A stretch of 64,000 bases of DNA from Ghiorsea sp. (GTDB lineage: Bacteria > Pseudomonadota > Zetaproteobacteria > Mariprofundales > Mariprofundaceae). Under the pieces are notes generated by a model. It had not been told where the DNA came from. It made no database searches and saw only the letters and a program-made list of their open reading frames with translations. The stretch lies in contig JALWRX010000029.1 of assembly GCA_027080505.1 (NCBI GenBank), positions 17,843 to 81,842 of the forward strand. Reading direction: 5' to 3'. Position numbers and translations under genes: made by a program. This document shows positions 35,121-45,067 of this stretch, in pieces. Position 1 is the stretch's first letter. Each line of letters opens with the position of its first letter.

Positions 35121-36140
35121 ATGAGCTACAACATCCAACAAGCCATTGCTGAAACACAAAAAGGCATCCCCTTAAGCAGCGCGCAAGCGGAAACCGTGTT
35201 CAACCAAATCATGCAGGGCGAAGCCACACCTGCACAAATCGGCGCATTATTGATGGGGTTAAGCATGTTAGGCGAAACCCCTGAATTGGTTGCAGGTGCT
35301 GCAAGAGCCATGCGCAGTGCGGCGACCAAGATTGCGCCCCAAGCATCAGGTTTACTCGATACCTGCGGTACGGGTGGCGATGGCGCATCCACGTTTAATA
35401 TATCCACCACTGTTGCCATTGTTTTAGCAGCATGCGGCGTACCTGTGGCCAAGCATGGCAATCGTGCGATTTCTTCCAAGTCTGGCAGTGCGGATGTGTT
35501 GGAAGCCTTGGGCGTGAAACTGGATATTTCACCTGAAAAGGTAGCTGATTGCATTGATGAAGTCGGTATTGGTTTTCTTTTTGCCCCGCAATGTCATCCA
35601 GCTATGAAATATGCAGGCCCTGTACGCCGTGAGATGGGCGTGCGCTCCGTGTTCAATCTTTTAGGGCCATTGACCAACCCTGCTAACGCTGATTACCAAA
35701 TCTTGGGCGTGTTTGGTGAAGATAAATTGGATTTGGTGGCAGGTGCATTATCGCAACTGGGTACCAAACGCGCTTTAATCGTGCATGGTCGCGATGGTTT
35801 GGATGAGATTACGACGACAGACATAACCGATGCCGTTTGGGTGGAAGATGGTAAAACCCACCGCTTTGAAATTGACCCCGCAGCATTTGGTATGCCATAT
35901 GCCACAGCCAAAGCTTTGCAAGGCGGCGATGCTGCATTTAATGCTGAAGTGATTAAACATATCCTTGCCGGTGTAGAAGGTGCTGGGCGTGATATTGTGC
36001 TCTTAAACAGCGCGGCAGCCCTTTGGGTAGCAGGTAAGGTGGCTAGCATTGCTGATGGGCTTGGCGTTGTTGCCAAAGCTATTGATGATGGCAAAGCGAC
36101 TGACACTTTGAATGCATTGATTGCATTCACCAATAAATAA
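35121..36140 (+). CDS. trpD: anthranilate phosphoribosyltransferase
   Basis: 339 residues, standard length. PRPP loop [38 protein letters not shown] and the [21 protein letters not shown] signature are all present. It joins anthranilate to PRPP. One base after trpG and 7 bp before trpC, so part of one operon. Confidence 0.97.
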   Translation: MSYNIQQAIAETQKGIPLSSAQAETVFNQIMQGEATPAQIGALLMGLSMLGETPELVAGAARAMRSAATKIAPQASGLLDTCGTGGDGASTFNISTTVAIVLAACGVPVAKHGNRAISSKSGSADVLEALGVKLDISPEKVADCIDEVGIGFLFAPQCHPAMKYAGPVRREMGVRSVFNLLGPLTNPANADYQILGVFGEDKLDLVAGALSQLGTKRALIVHGRDGLDEITTTDITDAVWVEDGKTHRFEIDPAAFGMPYATAKALQGGDAAFNAEVIKHILAGVEGAGRDIVLLNSAAALWVAGKVASIADGLGVVAKAIDDGKATDTLNALIAFTNK

Positions 36141-36147
36141 GCTGATT

Positions 36148-36936
36148 ATGAGTTCAATATTAAATAAAATCGCGGCATATAAACGCGAGTGGGTGAAAAG
36201 CTGCAAACAAAAAGTCAGCGAACAGGCACTCATCACCCAAGCGAAAGCTATTCAGCCTCTAGATTATGCAGGTGCTTTAATCGAGCGCATCAGCAAACAA
36301 GAAAATGCCGTGATTGCGGAAGTGAAAAAAGCATCACCATCCAAGGGCATTATCCGCGAAGACTTTCATCCTGTAAGCATTGCCAAGGCTTATGAGCAAG
36401 GTGGCGCAACATGTTTATCCGTGCTCACCGATGTGAAATATTTTCAGGGTGATGACCAGTTCGTGCGCGATATTCGCAAAAACGTGAGTATCCCGATTTT
36501 GCGCAAAGATTTTATGCTAGACCCTTACCAAATCATTGAAGCACGCGCCATGGGCGCAAGCTGTATCCTGCTGATTATGGCGATGATTGAAGATGAGTTG
36601 GCGCAGGAATTATGTGCCGCCGCTATTGAATTGGGGCTTTCAGTATTACCCGAAGTGCATGATGCTAAAGAGTTGGAACGGGCTATGGATTTAAACACGC
36701 CATTGCTTGGTATCAATAATCGTAATCTGCATACCTTTGATATTACCCTGCAAACCACATTGGACTTGCTCACTGAAATACCCAACGAACGCACGGTGAT
36801 TACCGAATCAGGCATTTTTACCCATGATGATATTCAGCTGATGAACCAACATGATGTCTATGGCTTTTTAGTGGGCGAATCATTGATGCGCCAAGATGAC
36901 CCAGGAGCAGCACTACAAACATTGCTGGGCGTGTAA
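36148..36936 (+). CDS. trpC: indole-3-glycerol phosphate synthase
   Basis: 262 residues from ATG 36148, just after the trpD stop; the track's earlier start overlaps trpD. TIM barrel with [50 protein letters not shown] and [11 protein letters not shown], all typical of TrpC. It forms indole-glycerol phosphate. No trpF, trpB or trpA follow, so the last steps are encoded elsewhere. Confidence 0.97.
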   Translation: MSSILNKIAAYKREWVKSCKQKVSEQALITQAKAIQPLDYAGALIERISKQENAVIAEVKKASPSKGIIREDFHPVSIAKAYEQGGATCLSVLTDVKYFQGDDQFVRDIRKNVSIPILRKDFMLDPYQIIEARAMGASCILLIMAMIEDELAQELCAAAIELGLSVLPEVHDAKELERAMDLNTPLLGINNRNLHTFDITLQTTLDLLTEIPNERTVITESGIFTHDDIQLMNQHDVYGFLVGESLMRQDDPGAALQTLLGV

Positions 36937-36943
36937 ACGCGCC

Positions 36944-39127
36944 ATGAGTATCACCCTACCTCAAGCACCTCGCTCCATACTATCCTACCCCAAATACTGG
37001 GCAGAAGCTCATGAAAGCCCCGCCTATCAACTGCCCATGTGCAAAGCGGATATGGACAAACTTGGCTGGGATAGTTGCGATATTGTGTTGGTAACCGGTG
37101 ATGCCTATGTGGATTTACCCAGCTTTGGTATGGCAGTCATCGGCAGAGCTTTAGAGGCGCAAGGTTTTCGAGTTGGTATTATTGCCCAACCTGATTGGAA
37201 ATCCGCCGATGATTTCAGAGCTTTAGGCAAACCCAATCTCTTTTGGGGTGTAACTGCGGGTAATATGGACTCTATGGTCAACCGCTATACATCCGAGCGA
37301 AAAATCCGCTCTGATGATGCTTATACTGTGGGTGATGTGGGCGGCAAACGCCCTGATAGAGCCGTTACTGTGTATGCCCAGCGTGTGCGTGAAGCATTTA
37401 AAGGTGTACCCGTAGTGATTGGCGGCATTGAAGCCAGCTTAAGGCGCATTGCTCACTACGATTACTGGTCAGACAAGGTTCGTCGCTCCGTGCTTATGGA
37501 TTCCAAAGCGGACATTTTGGTCTATGGCAATGGTGAGCGACAAATCATTGAAATTGCGCACCGCTTGGCTGCTGGTGAAGACATCAAGGCCATGAAACAT
37601 ATTCGCGGTACAGCCGTGATGATGAATGCCGTGCCTGATGGTTGGCTTGAAATAGATAGCCATGACATCGATACACCAGGTGCATTGATTCAGCATCCTA
37701 ACCCTTATGAAATGAAAGGTGCAGACAAGGCTTGTGATGAAAAAGAGCTGCACCGAACGCGAGAAAAGGTTAAGCCTGTTTCTATTTTAGATGTTTCAAC
37801 AAGCCGTGATAAAACGGTCATTCGTATGCCCTCTTATGAAACTGTTGCCGAAGATGAAGTGCTTTATGCCCATGCTTCGCGCTTGCTGCATTTGGAAACC
37901 AATCCGGGCAATGCCCGTGCTTTGATTCAACAGCATGGAAACCGTGAAGTTTGGATCAATCCGCCTGCTATTCCTTTAACCACTGAAGAATTGGATAGTG
38001 TGTTTGATTTACCTTACTCACGGCTTCCTTATGTGGCTTATGGCGATATCAAAGCCAAAGAAACCAAGATTCCTGCCTATGAAATGATTAAAAACTCCGT
38101 CAACATTATGCGCGGTTGTTTTGGCGGCTGCACGTTTTGCTCCATTACCGAACATGAAGGGCGCATTATTCAAAGCCGCTCTGAGAAATCTGTACTCAAA
38201 GAAGTCGCAGCGATTCGAGATAAAACACCGAACTTTACAGGCGTGATTTCTGATTTGGGTGGCCCCACTGCCAATATGTACCGCCTGAAATGCAAATCGG
38301 CAGAAATTGAAGCATCATGCCGCAGACCATCATGTGTGTTCCCTGATATTTGCAAGAATATGGGCACAGACCATAACCCACTGATTCGGCTTTACCGTAA
38401 AACACGTGAACTTAAAGGTATCAAACGTGTCTTTATTGCCTCGGGTTTGCGCTATGACTTGGCGGTGAAATCCCCTGAATACATCAAGGAATTGGTCACC
38501 CATCATGTGGGCGGATATCTGAAAATCGCCCCCGAGCATACCGAAGATGCACCTTTGGACAAAATGATGAAACCGGGCATTGGCACATACGACAAATTCA
38601 AGTCACTTTTTGAGAAATTCTCCAAAGAAGCAGGCAAAAAGCAGTATCTCATCCCGTACTTTATTGCAGCCCACCCTGGCACGACTGATGAAGATATGCT
38701 TAGCCTTGCTTTATGGCTTAAGCAAAACAACTACAAAGCCGACCAAGTGCAAGCATTCCTTCCCTCACCTATGAGTACGGCGGCAGCCATGTATCGCTCT
38801 GGGCGAAATCCCCTTAAAGCCATTAGCCGTGTTAAACCACGGTATAAAGAAGAAGTGTTTGTGCCTAAGCGCAAAAAGCAACGAGATTTACACAAAGCAT
38901 TCTTGCGTTATCATGATAAAGATAATTGGCCTATGCTTAGAGATGCACTAAAAAAAATGGGTCGAAGTGATTTGATTGGTTCGGGTGAACATCAGCTTAT
39001 CCCTGCCTACCAATCTGCACCACTCAAACAAGGCAGTCGTAAACAAAGCATAAACTTTCGCACTCAACACAGCCGTGCAGAGCGCAAACCCAAGCAACAT
39101 CAACCCCACCATCGCAAACGGCGGTGA
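36944..39127 (+). CDS. ygiQ: YgiQ-family radical SAM protein
   Basis: 727 residues from ATG 36944, 7 bp after trpC. N-terminal YgiQ domain ([43 protein letters not shown]), then the radical SAM cluster motif [16 protein letters not shown], then a C-terminal tail of Lys, Arg, His and Gln ([13 protein letters not shown]). The N-terminus resembles B12-binding folds. The reaction of YgiQ is not established. Its place after trpC looks like a local fusion of transcripts, not a pathway link. Confidence 0.92.
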   Translation: MSITLPQAPRSILSYPKYWAEAHESPAYQLPMCKADMDKLGWDSCDIVLVTGDAYVDLPSFGMAVIGRALEAQGFRVGIIAQPDWKSADDFRALGKPNLFWGVTAGNMDSMVNRYTSERKIRSDDAYTVGDVGGKRPDRAVTVYAQRVREAFKGVPVVIGGIEASLRRIAHYDYWSDKVRRSVLMDSKADILVYGNGERQIIEIAHRLAAGEDIKAMKHIRGTAVMMNAVPDGWLEIDSHDIDTPGALIQHPNPYEMKGADKACDEKELHRTREKVKPVSILDVSTSRDKTVIRMPSYETVAEDEVLYAHASRLLHLETNPGNARALIQQHGNREVWINPPAIPLTTEELDSVFDLPYSRLPYVAYGDIKAKETKIPAYEMIKNSVNIMRGCFGGCTFCSITEHEGRIIQSRSEKSVLKEVAAIRDKTPNFTGVISDLGGPTANMYRLKCKSAEIEASCRRPSCVFPDICKNMGTDHNPLIRLYRKTRELKGIKRVFIASGLRYDLAVKSPEYIKELVTHHVGGYLKIAPEHTEDAPLDKMMKPGIGTYDKFKSLFEKFSKEAGKKQYLIPYFIAAHPGTTDEDMLSLALWLKQNNYKADQVQAFLPSPMSTAAAMYRSGRNPLKAISRVKPRYKEEVFVPKRKKQRDLHKAFLRYHDKDNWPMLRDALKKMGRSDLIGSGEHQLIPAYQSAPLKQGSRKQSINFRTQHSRAERKPKQHQPHHRKRR

Positions 39128-39129
39128 CA

Positions 39130-39167
39130 TAAAAAAGACCTTATAAAGCTGTGCCTTATAAGGTCTT
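39130..39167 (-). terminator. terminator between convergent ygiQ and cytochrome genes
   Basis: AAGACCTTATAA (39135-39146) and TTATAAGGTCTT (39156-39167) form a 12-bp perfect stem. On the minus strand it is followed by TTTTTTAT, a strong stop for the cytochrome transcript; it may also stop ygiQ from the other side. Confidence 0.85.
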
Positions 39168-39186
39168 CAAATATTAAAGTTCTTCG

Positions 39187-39993
39187 TTAAGCCTGTTTTC
39201 GTCTGAAGAATAAACCCAAACCCAACAATCCTAACATCATCAAAAGTGGTGTAGGTAATGAACCAGAAATACAGCCTTCAAGACCCTCATTGCCTTCTCC
39301 ACCACCGCGTGGCCCACCACCAGCAGGAACAATAGGTGTTGCTCTATCCACAACAATATTAACGTTAGTAGCACTTGGTAAGCCACTCACTGTCACACTG
39401 CCATCAGCATTAAAGGTTACAGTGCTCATTAAGGTTGCTGTGGAAGTAGTAAAATCAACCTTATAAACTTTGTCACCTGCATTCACTGCACGATTAAAAT
39501 AAATCTTTGGTGTCGGTGTAAGAGTCGTATTAACCAAGGGAGAAACACCGCCTGCAATACTGTGCCCTGTGGCAAGAGTGATGCTTGCTTGCGTATAAAT
39601 ATCTGTAATTATTGTTTCTGAGACTTGACCACCGCCTACAACGACAACTTTCGTAGAAGCTGAGCCTTCAGCAGCTTTAGCCAAGGTAAATGGAGAAACC
39701 GTATTTAAATTGAAATTGGTGCTAGCACCACTGACTTCTTGTGCATTATTAAAACCATCACCATCACTATCGGATAAGGCAAGGTTTGCACCAGTGCGCC
39801 AAGTAATTGCCATAGGCAAAGTAGCTGTGCTGGCATTGGTAACACCACCGCGATGACAAGCCCCGCAGTACACGGATGCACCATTACCTAATGCTCGATT
39901 AAGAATTCCTTCATAACCTGGTTGAGCTTGCGCAACAGTTGAGCCTAATAAAACAATCACACTCATCAAACTTAATTTTATCATTGTTTTCAC
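39187..39993 (-). CDS. secreted monohaem cytochrome-like protein with C-terminal anchor
   Basis: 268 residues. Signal peptide (IKLSLMSVIVLLGSTVAQAQ), one haem c motif CGACH near residue 43, a calcium-binding-like repeat DSDGDGFNNAQE, a beta-rich middle region, a Gly-rich spacer, and the tail EGCISGSLPTPLLMMLGLLG...FFRRKQA. The tail (Cys, hydrophobic helix, Arg-Arg-Lys) is shared with two neighbours and the RCC1 protein. Electron transfer at the cell surface is inferred. Confidence 0.75.
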   Translation of the reverse strand: MKTMIKLSLMSVIVLLGSTVAQAQPGYEGILNRALGNGASVYCGACHRGGVTNASTATLPMAITWRTGANLALSDSDGDGFNNAQEVSGASTNFNLNTVSPFTLAKAAEGSASTKVVVVGGGQVSETIITDIYTQASITLATGHSIAGGVSPLVNTTLTPTPKIYFNRAVNAGDKVYKVDFTTSTATLMSTVTFNADGSVTVSGLPSATNVNIVVDRATPIVPAGGGPRGGGEGNEGLEGCISGSLPTPLLMMLGLLGLGLFFRRKQA

Positions 39994-40045
39994 TGGTTAT
40001 CTCCTACCAACACAAATCCCTCAAATTTATAGCACAAGCTTAAAA

Positions 40046-40474
40046 TTACTTTATTGATACAGTATGTTGCTTACGCCGAACCACAAAAACCAAACTTAAC
40101 ATTGCCAAAAACATCATCAATGGTGTGGATAGAGAGCTTGTAATGCAGCCAGTAACTGATGCTGTGCCAACAGGTGTTGGTGCCGAAAAGACCCAAGTAG
40201 ATTTTACTGGACCATATGTATTCAAATATATTGCATCAAGTGCGTCCCAACCAGCTTGCGTACTAGGTCCAGCTTGGCTGGTACCACCTTGAGCCTTCCA
40301 ATCTATACCTAGTTGCTGAATCGTTCCAGGGCCTCCTGAGTGGCAAGACGCACAAGTGGCTTGGTTAGTATAATGAGCATTAAATGCATTGTAAGCACCT
40401 GTATTTGCACTTGCAACGGTAGAGCCAATACTGAATGCGCCCAATAAAACAGCTAACATTGTAATTTTTTTCAT
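40046..40474 (-). CDS. small secreted cytochrome c-like protein with C-terminal anchor
   Basis: 142 residues from ATG 40474 (GGAGG upstream); the track start at 40540 is too early. Signal peptide MKKITMLAVLLGAFSIGSTV, one haem motif CASCH, and tail TGCITSSLSTPLMMFLAMLS then RRKQ. Compared with the next gene the signal, haem region (NAFNAHY) and tail are alike, so the two are likely paralogues. Confidence 0.75.
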   Translation of the reverse strand: MKKITMLAVLLGAFSIGSTVASANTGAYNAFNAHYTNQATCASCHSGGPGTIQQLGIDWKAQGGTSQAGPSTQAGWDALDAIYLNTYGPVKSTWVFSAPTPVGTASVTGCITSSLSTPLMMFLAMLSLVFVVRRKQHTVSIK

Positions 40475-40506
40475 CTGATTCCTCCATGAATATGTAAAAC
40501 AAACTG

Positions 40507-40547
40507 TAAAAAAAAGCCCCTTGAAATACGTATATCCCAAGAGGCTT
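40507..40547 (-). terminator. terminator after the cytochrome gene at 40566
   Basis: AAGCCCCTTG (40514-40523) and CAAGAGGCTT (40538-40547) pair with one G-U; on the minus strand a run of eight T follows. It separates the transcription of the two paralogous cytochromes. Confidence 0.8.
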
Positions 40548-40565
40548 GATACTACATATTAAAAC

Positions 40566-41033
40566 TTAGTCTTTTTTGCGACGAACAAAAAAGCCCAAAG
40601 ACAACATCGCCAATACCATCATCAATGGTGTTGTTGCCGATGATGCAATACAACCACCGCCGCTGCTAGACGGAGATGGGGTCGTTGCTGACACTGCAGG
40701 GTTCGCTAACGTACCACCTGCTGGTGCATTACCAGCAGCAATAACTGCGCCATTATTAGGACTCGCCAAACCGCCAGAGTTCATCCCATCTAAAGTTGTC
40801 CAATTTGGCATATAAAGTGTCTTGCCACCACCTGCATTTTTAAAATCTGCGCCAAACGCATTTCGCGCAGTGTTTGCGTTTCCATCTGCTGTTGTATGGC
40901 ACAATGCACAAGACGTAACAGATGTGCCATAATGAGCATTAAAATTATTTAATGCCGTAGGTTTTGCACTTGCTGTATTCGCACTCAGGCTCAACGCACC
41001 AAGCATCGCTGCTGATAAAATAATTTTTTTCAT
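40566..41033 (-). CDS. small secreted cytochrome c-like protein with C-terminal anchor
   Basis: 155 residues. Signal peptide (MKKIILSAAMLGALSLSANTASA), haem motif CALCH in NNFNAHYGTSVTSCALCH, and a Pro-Ser-Gly spacer before GGGCIASSATTPLMMVLAML and FFVRRKKD. AGGAGAGAGAA precedes the start. Paralogue of the 40046 gene. It probably carries one haem in the periplasm or at the outer surface. Confidence 0.78.
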   Translation of the reverse strand: MKKIILSAAMLGALSLSANTASAKPTALNNFNAHYGTSVTSCALCHTTADGNANTARNAFGADFKNAGGGKTLYMPNWTTLDGMNSGGLASPNNGAVIAAGNAPAGGTLANPAVSATTPSPSSSGGGCIASSATTPLMMVLAMLSLGFFVRRKKD

Positions 41034-41125
41034 TTCTCTCTCCTGTTAATAAGTCAGTGTATTAAAATCAATATCTATCAAGCCTAGCATATTGACGCTG
41101 AGCATCTGTGACATCAAACACAAGT

Positions 41126-41674
41126 TTAATCATCATCAAGCTCACTCCAATAACCATAATTTGGAATCAGAATAGTATCATCATCAAATATACCCTTATC
41201 AATCGCTCTATGGCAAGCATCACAATTGATTAAAGACTTCACTTTAGGATTATTTTTTACATATTTATCAGGTAAATCCTTATGTTTACGCTTGATATAT
41301 GGTACTTCCGTAATGCGTAACGGTGTTACATCTTCGGGAATTGAGCGAACGATTTTTGTTGAGCGTTTATAAAACGAAGTATCTGCAGCGTTATCCACCA
41401 AGAACTTAAGCACTTCAACACGATCTTCCTCATCTAGTTCTGCATTTTCACCAAAGTGATCTTCCAACGCATCAGGTAACATCAGTTTTTCCCACGAGCG
41501 TTTTGGCAACAAGCCCGGGAAATATGCATAATGACATTCTGAACAGCTATCATTGTACAAGTCATTCATGACTGGCTTTACACCCTTAAAGCGGAAAAGA
41601 TTCTCAAAGATATTTCCTGCATATGCCTGACTAGAAAAACCAACAACAGCCATGATTAATAATATTTTTTTCAT
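41126..41674 (-). CDS. dihaem cytochrome c (DHC-like)
   Basis: 182 residues. Signal peptide (MKKILLIMAVVGFSSQAYAG) and two haem motifs, CSECH near residue 44 and CDACH near residue 151. KPVMNDLYNDSCSECHYAYF and LLPKRSWEKLM are like the DHC dihaem family. Unlike the genes downstream it has no C-terminal anchor. It lies 28 bp after the DUF1924 gene and should work with it in electron transfer. Confidence 0.82.
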   Translation of the reverse strand: MKKILLIMAVVGFSSQAYAGNIFENLFRFKGVKPVMNDLYNDSCSECHYAYFPGLLPKRSWEKLMLPDALEDHFGENAELDEEDRVEVLKFLVDNAADTSFYKRSTKIVRSIPEDVTPLRITEVPYIKRKHKDLPDKYVKNNPKVKSLINCDACHRAIDKGIFDDDTILIPNYGYWSELDDD

Positions 41675-41702
41675 CTGTGAACTCTCTTATTTTATTCTGA
41701 TA

Positions 41703-42161
41703 TCAATTAAAGCTTTTGAAAAACGCCAAGAAATTACCTTTCTCTTGAGGGGTACATTCACGCCCATAAGTCCATTTGCAGTTACGCTTGAACCACTTCT
41801 TGATTTTCTTTGCTTCTGAAAAACGAGGCACTTGCTCACCTTTACGATTGGTACTCACTGCCGAAGGAATCATAGGGGCGATTTCTTTACCCGTCTTGGC
41901 ATGTTTGCCAGGCTTCGTTAAATCCGTACCATGACAAGTAGAACAACTTCTATCTTTGATCATTTCACCCTTCTTCTCATAAGGCATAACCTTGGTCCAC
42001 ATCTTTTTGCCAGCTTCAGCACTAAAATTTGAAGCTCCTTCAGCTTCGTATTTTGCCATCATTTCAGGAATAGCACTGCCACCTTCTGCTGCATAACCAA
42101 TGGTGTTTCCCACCAACGGCGTAATCAATAAAGCTGCTGCTAACATCAATGTTTTTTTCAT
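41703..42161 (-). CDS. DUF1924 monohaem cytochrome
   Basis: 152 residues with signal peptide (TLMLAAALLITPLVGNTIGYA), haem motif CSTCH, and the C-terminal KWFKRNCKWTYGRECTPQEK that marks DUF1924. Such proteins occur with dihaem cytochromes and b-type cytochromes; the gene order here (His-rich membrane protein, DUF1924, DHC) agrees. Electron donor and acceptor are unknown. Confidence 0.82.
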   Translation of the reverse strand: MKKTLMLAAALLITPLVGNTIGYAAEGGSAIPEMMAKYEAEGASNFSAEAGKKMWTKVMPYEKKGEMIKDRSCSTCHGTDLTKPGKHAKTGKEIAPMIPSAVSTNRKGEQVPRFSEAKKIKKWFKRNCKWTYGRECTPQEKGNFLAFFKSFN

Positions 42162-42195
42162 GGGTTGTATCTCCTATACCTTTATTTAATTATTT

Positions 42196-42819
42196 TTACC
42201 AAGTTAAGGCAATGCCTGTAATCATTGCAGCACCACCAAACATACCATAGGACGCATGATTGGTAGTCACTGAACCGCTCCTAGTGTTATAATCATTCAC
42301 AGCACTGTTCACTGCCATATAATAACCAATCACACCAAGCGTACCCAACAGTACATGTAGGTTATCTCGGTCTAACAAGCCATCTTCAAGGTGAAAATCA
42401 TCCCAGTGCGTCCACAAGCCTGTGCCGATAGCCAATGCGCCAAGCTGCCAAGCTGCTTTTGCTGCAACAACATGCACATTGCTTTTCAAAGCTGCTGAAC
42501 CATTATCTTTCTTCACAGAGTCTGAAGTTAAAGCTGCAACTCCGCCCAATGCCATAGATGTCAAACCCAGATACATATGCGTTTGATTCCATGTTATCGC
42601 TGGTTTCTCAAAAGCTGAGTCAGGAACATTCGGTGTTACGGAGCGTCTCGCAACTGAGGTAGCATTGTTATCAGCAAGTAAAAATGCACTGCTCATATCC
42701 TCAATATTCAAATTTAAATCAGCCAATAAAATATTATTATTTGAATCTTGTGCAGCTGCTGTTGTTATAGATACAATCAACATTGCTAACACCGCTATCG
42801 GTCGAACAATAAAACGCAT
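42196..42819 (-). CDS. His-rich membrane protein, possible b-type haem partner
   Basis: 207 residues with a signal peptide and about four later hydrophobic segments. Histidines lie in or next to these: NQTHMYLGLTS, NVHVVAAKAAW, LWTHWDDFHLEDG, NLHVLLGTLG and NHASYGMFGG. This spacing would suit haem or metal ligands in a cytochrome b561-like bundle, but I do not recognise the family. Thirty-four bp upstream of the DUF1924 gene, so it is likely the first gene of an electron-transfer operon. Confidence 0.6.
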   Translation of the reverse strand: MRFIVRPIAVLAMLIVSITTAAAQDSNNNILLADLNLNIEDMSSAFLLADNNATSVARRSVTPNVPDSAFEKPAITWNQTHMYLGLTSMALGGVAALTSDSVKKDNGSAALKSNVHVVAAKAAWQLGALAIGTGLWTHWDDFHLEDGLLDRDNLHVLLGTLGVIGYYMAVNSAVNDYNTRSGSVTTNHASYGMFGGAAMITGIALTW

Positions 42820-42902
42820 AGATCATCCTTTTTCTAAATTTTTATTTATGTTTTTAATCACGGTTGCAAACACTAATGAGCAAAACCCTCGCCAAGCAAG
42901 TT

Positions 42903-43649
42903 TTAGTTGATGTGATATGCATCACTCTGCGTATAAATACTCAAAAACCACTTACCTTTCCTAGACATACGTAACTTCCCCCGTACCAATATTTGTTGCC
43001 CCAACTTCAAAACCTTGCGCTTGAAATCATGCCTTGAACGCTTAGGCACTGTCACCGTCAACTTACCAAGCTCAAACCGCCACCCATTTTTATCTATTTT
43101 TGTGACAGTACCATGAATCAAACGAAATTGTCCTAATAAACTCATGCGTAATTGTTTCGGTGTTAACACGCGCCAACGTTTATGGCTCCACATGTTTCGT
43201 TTGGCTGCAATGGCATCTTGTTCTACCCGCAATAGCTTCTTTGCTGCACTTATGTTTGGTGCAAAGGTATACACATGTGCTAGCCCCATCTCCACCAAAG
43301 TTGCATTAACCCATGTACCATCTCGTAAATACACATGCGCCAATGTGCGCCCATATTTATCTTTCTTTTCTTTGTCAAAGCTAAGGCGAACTTGTTTATC
43401 TGCTATCAAAGCAGTCAAAGCATTTTTGGCTTGTTTCCCAAAGGGCTGCGCAGGGCTATTATCGTGCCGAATTTCAGGCGTGTTGATGCCTAACAAACGA
43501 ACTTTTTCACCTTTGGTCGTTTTAAATGTATCCCCATCAACCACCCTTTCCACGGTCACCCATCTATCATGTGTAATCCAAGATAATGAGCCTGCAAAAC
43601 TGGGCTGCACCAACAAAAACAGCACACATAATGCAAGGACACGAAGCAT
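42903..43649 (-). CDS. secreted staphylococcal nuclease-like protein
   Basis: 248 residues with a signal peptide (VLALCVLFLLVQPSFAG) and an SNase OB-fold: VVDGDTFKTTKGEKVRLLGI then NTPEIRH, DKYGRTLAHVYL and NATLVEMGLAHVY carry the calcium and catalytic residues (Asp, Arg, Glu). The last 80 residues form a second, OB-like domain (QLRMSLLGQFRLIHGTVTKI...). Start overlaps the pyrD stop by one base. Confidence 0.88.
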   Translation of the reverse strand: MLRVLALCVLFLLVQPSFAGSLSWITHDRWVTVERVVDGDTFKTTKGEKVRLLGINTPEIRHDNSPAQPFGKQAKNALTALIADKQVRLSFDKEKKDKYGRTLAHVYLRDGTWVNATLVEMGLAHVYTFAPNISAAKKLLRVEQDAIAAKRNMWSHKRWRVLTPKQLRMSLLGQFRLIHGTVTKIDKNGWRFELGKLTVTVPKRSRHDFKRKVLKLGQQILVRGKLRMSRKGKWFLSIYTQSDAYHIN

Positions 43650-44584
43650 TAAGCGTTTAAACTTCCTATCAAGTCTTGATATGATGCCATTTCATGTTTT
43701 ATCAAATAATCCGACAAACCATCCAAAACTTTTCGACACAATAGCGGGTCATAAAATAAACCCGTACCCAAACCCAAAGCCGTAGCACCCGTAATCGCAA
43801 ACTCCAATGCATCTTTGGGCGTGGTTAAACCACCCTGCCCCAAAATTGGGATATTGTGTGAATCGGCAACCGCTCGTGTTTGATGAATTTTCCAAAGGGC
43901 GACTGGTTTAATTGCAGGTCCTGAAAGACCACCTGAAACATTACCAATCACAGGTGTTCTGCTTTCGACATCAATCGCCATACCCACCAATGTGTTGATT
44001 ACTGACAAACCATCCGTACCCGCTTCAATGCAAAGGCGAGCTGTTTCTGCAATATCCGCATTGTTGGGTGATAACTTGGTAATCAAAGGTTTAGAAGTTT
44101 GTGAGCGCATCACTTCCACCACTTTAGCAGCCATACAAGGGTCATTGCCAAAATGAACGCCACCTTCTTTGACATTGGGGCAAGAAATATTGATTTCAAT
44201 TGCCGTTACAGGTGAATCATCATACATGGCAGCCACTTCGGCATAATCATCAAGTGTTGAACCATTAGCATTCGCCCAAAATTGCGTATCATCGTGGGGT
44301 AAATTCGGTAATATTTCATCAATCACATAACGTGTGCCTGGGTTTTGCAAGCCAATCGCATTGAGCATACCTGATGGTGTTTCATATACCCGATGCGGTG
44401 CGTTGCCCATACGTGGCTCAACGGTTGTACCTTTAAGAATCACCGCCCCAACATCTTGATTGGAAAAACCTTCAATACGTGTGTATTCCTCACCAAACCC
44501 TACACAGCCCGATAGCAAAACCAATGGCGTTTGTAGCTTTAAACCTGCAAATTCAATACTTAAATCTGGTGTAGATACGCTCAT
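43649..44584 (-). CDS. pyrD: dihydroorotate dehydrogenase, class 1B-like
   Basis: 311 residues from ATG 44584 (MSVSTPDLSIEFAGLKLQTP); the track start is 19 codons too early. FMN-binding TIM barrel: VLLSGCVGFGEEY, NAIGLQNPG, INISCPNVKEGG with catalytic Cys, KLSPNNADI, VSGGLSGPAIKPVAL and GQGGLTTPKDALEF. Cys as base marks class 1. Class 1B uses a PyrK subunit for NAD; no pyrK is seen here. It makes orotate in pyrimidine synthesis. Confidence 0.93.
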   Translation of the reverse strand: MSVSTPDLSIEFAGLKLQTPLVLLSGCVGFGEEYTRIEGFSNQDVGAVILKGTTVEPRMGNAPHRVYETPSGMLNAIGLQNPGTRYVIDEILPNLPHDDTQFWANANGSTLDDYAEVAAMYDDSPVTAIEINISCPNVKEGGVHFGNDPCMAAKVVEVMRSQTSKPLITKLSPNNADIAETARLCIEAGTDGLSVINTLVGMAIDVESRTPVIGNVSGGLSGPAIKPVALWKIHQTRAVADSHNIPILGQGGLTTPKDALEFAITGATALGLGTGLFYDPLLCRKVLDGLSDYLIKHEMASYQDLIGSLNA

Positions 44585-44600
44585 ATTACTTTTTTCCTTT

Positions 44601-45065
44601 TTATGGCAAATACGCTCGAACAGCAGCAGGCACCAATGCATTCACATCTCCACCCATACTCGATATTTCACGAATAAAGCTGGATGAGACAAAAGTATAT
44701 TCTTCTCGAGCCATCACAAAAACCGATTCAATCTCTGCATCCAGTTTACGATTCATGGCTGCCAATTGAAATTCATATTCAAAATCTGATGCGGCGCGCA
44801 AACCACGCAAAATAGCAGTTGCCTGATGTGTTTGCGCCAAATTCACCAGCAAACCATCAAAACTTAAGGTTTGAATACGCTTTTCATTGGCAAATGTAGC
44901 ATTCACCATGTCCAATCGTGTTTGCACATCAAACATTGGGCTTTTCTTGGGGCTATCGGCAACGGCAATAATCACTTTATCAAAAAGTTTTAAACCGCGT
45001 TGCACCACATCCACATGCCCCATGGTTATGGGATCAAATGTACCAGGATAAATAGCGGTCTTCAT
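44601..45065 (-). CDS. coaD: phosphopantetheine adenylyltransferase
   Basis: 154 residues. Start MKTAIYPGTFDPITMGHVDV has the T/HxGH nucleotidyltransferase motif; RGLRAASDFEYEFQLAAMNR and the ending FVSSSFIREISSMGGDV are family hallmarks. It makes dephospho-CoA, the next-to-last step of CoA synthesis. Two bp after rsmD, the usual rsmD-coaD pairing. Confidence 0.97.
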   Translation of the reverse strand: MKTAIYPGTFDPITMGHVDVVQRGLKLFDKVIIAVADSPKKSPMFDVQTRLDMVNATFANEKRIQTLSFDGLLVNLAQTHQATAILRGLRAASDFEYEFQLAAMNRKLDAEIESVFVMAREEYTFVSSSFIREISSMGGDVNALVPAAVRAYLP

Positions 45066-45067
45066 GC

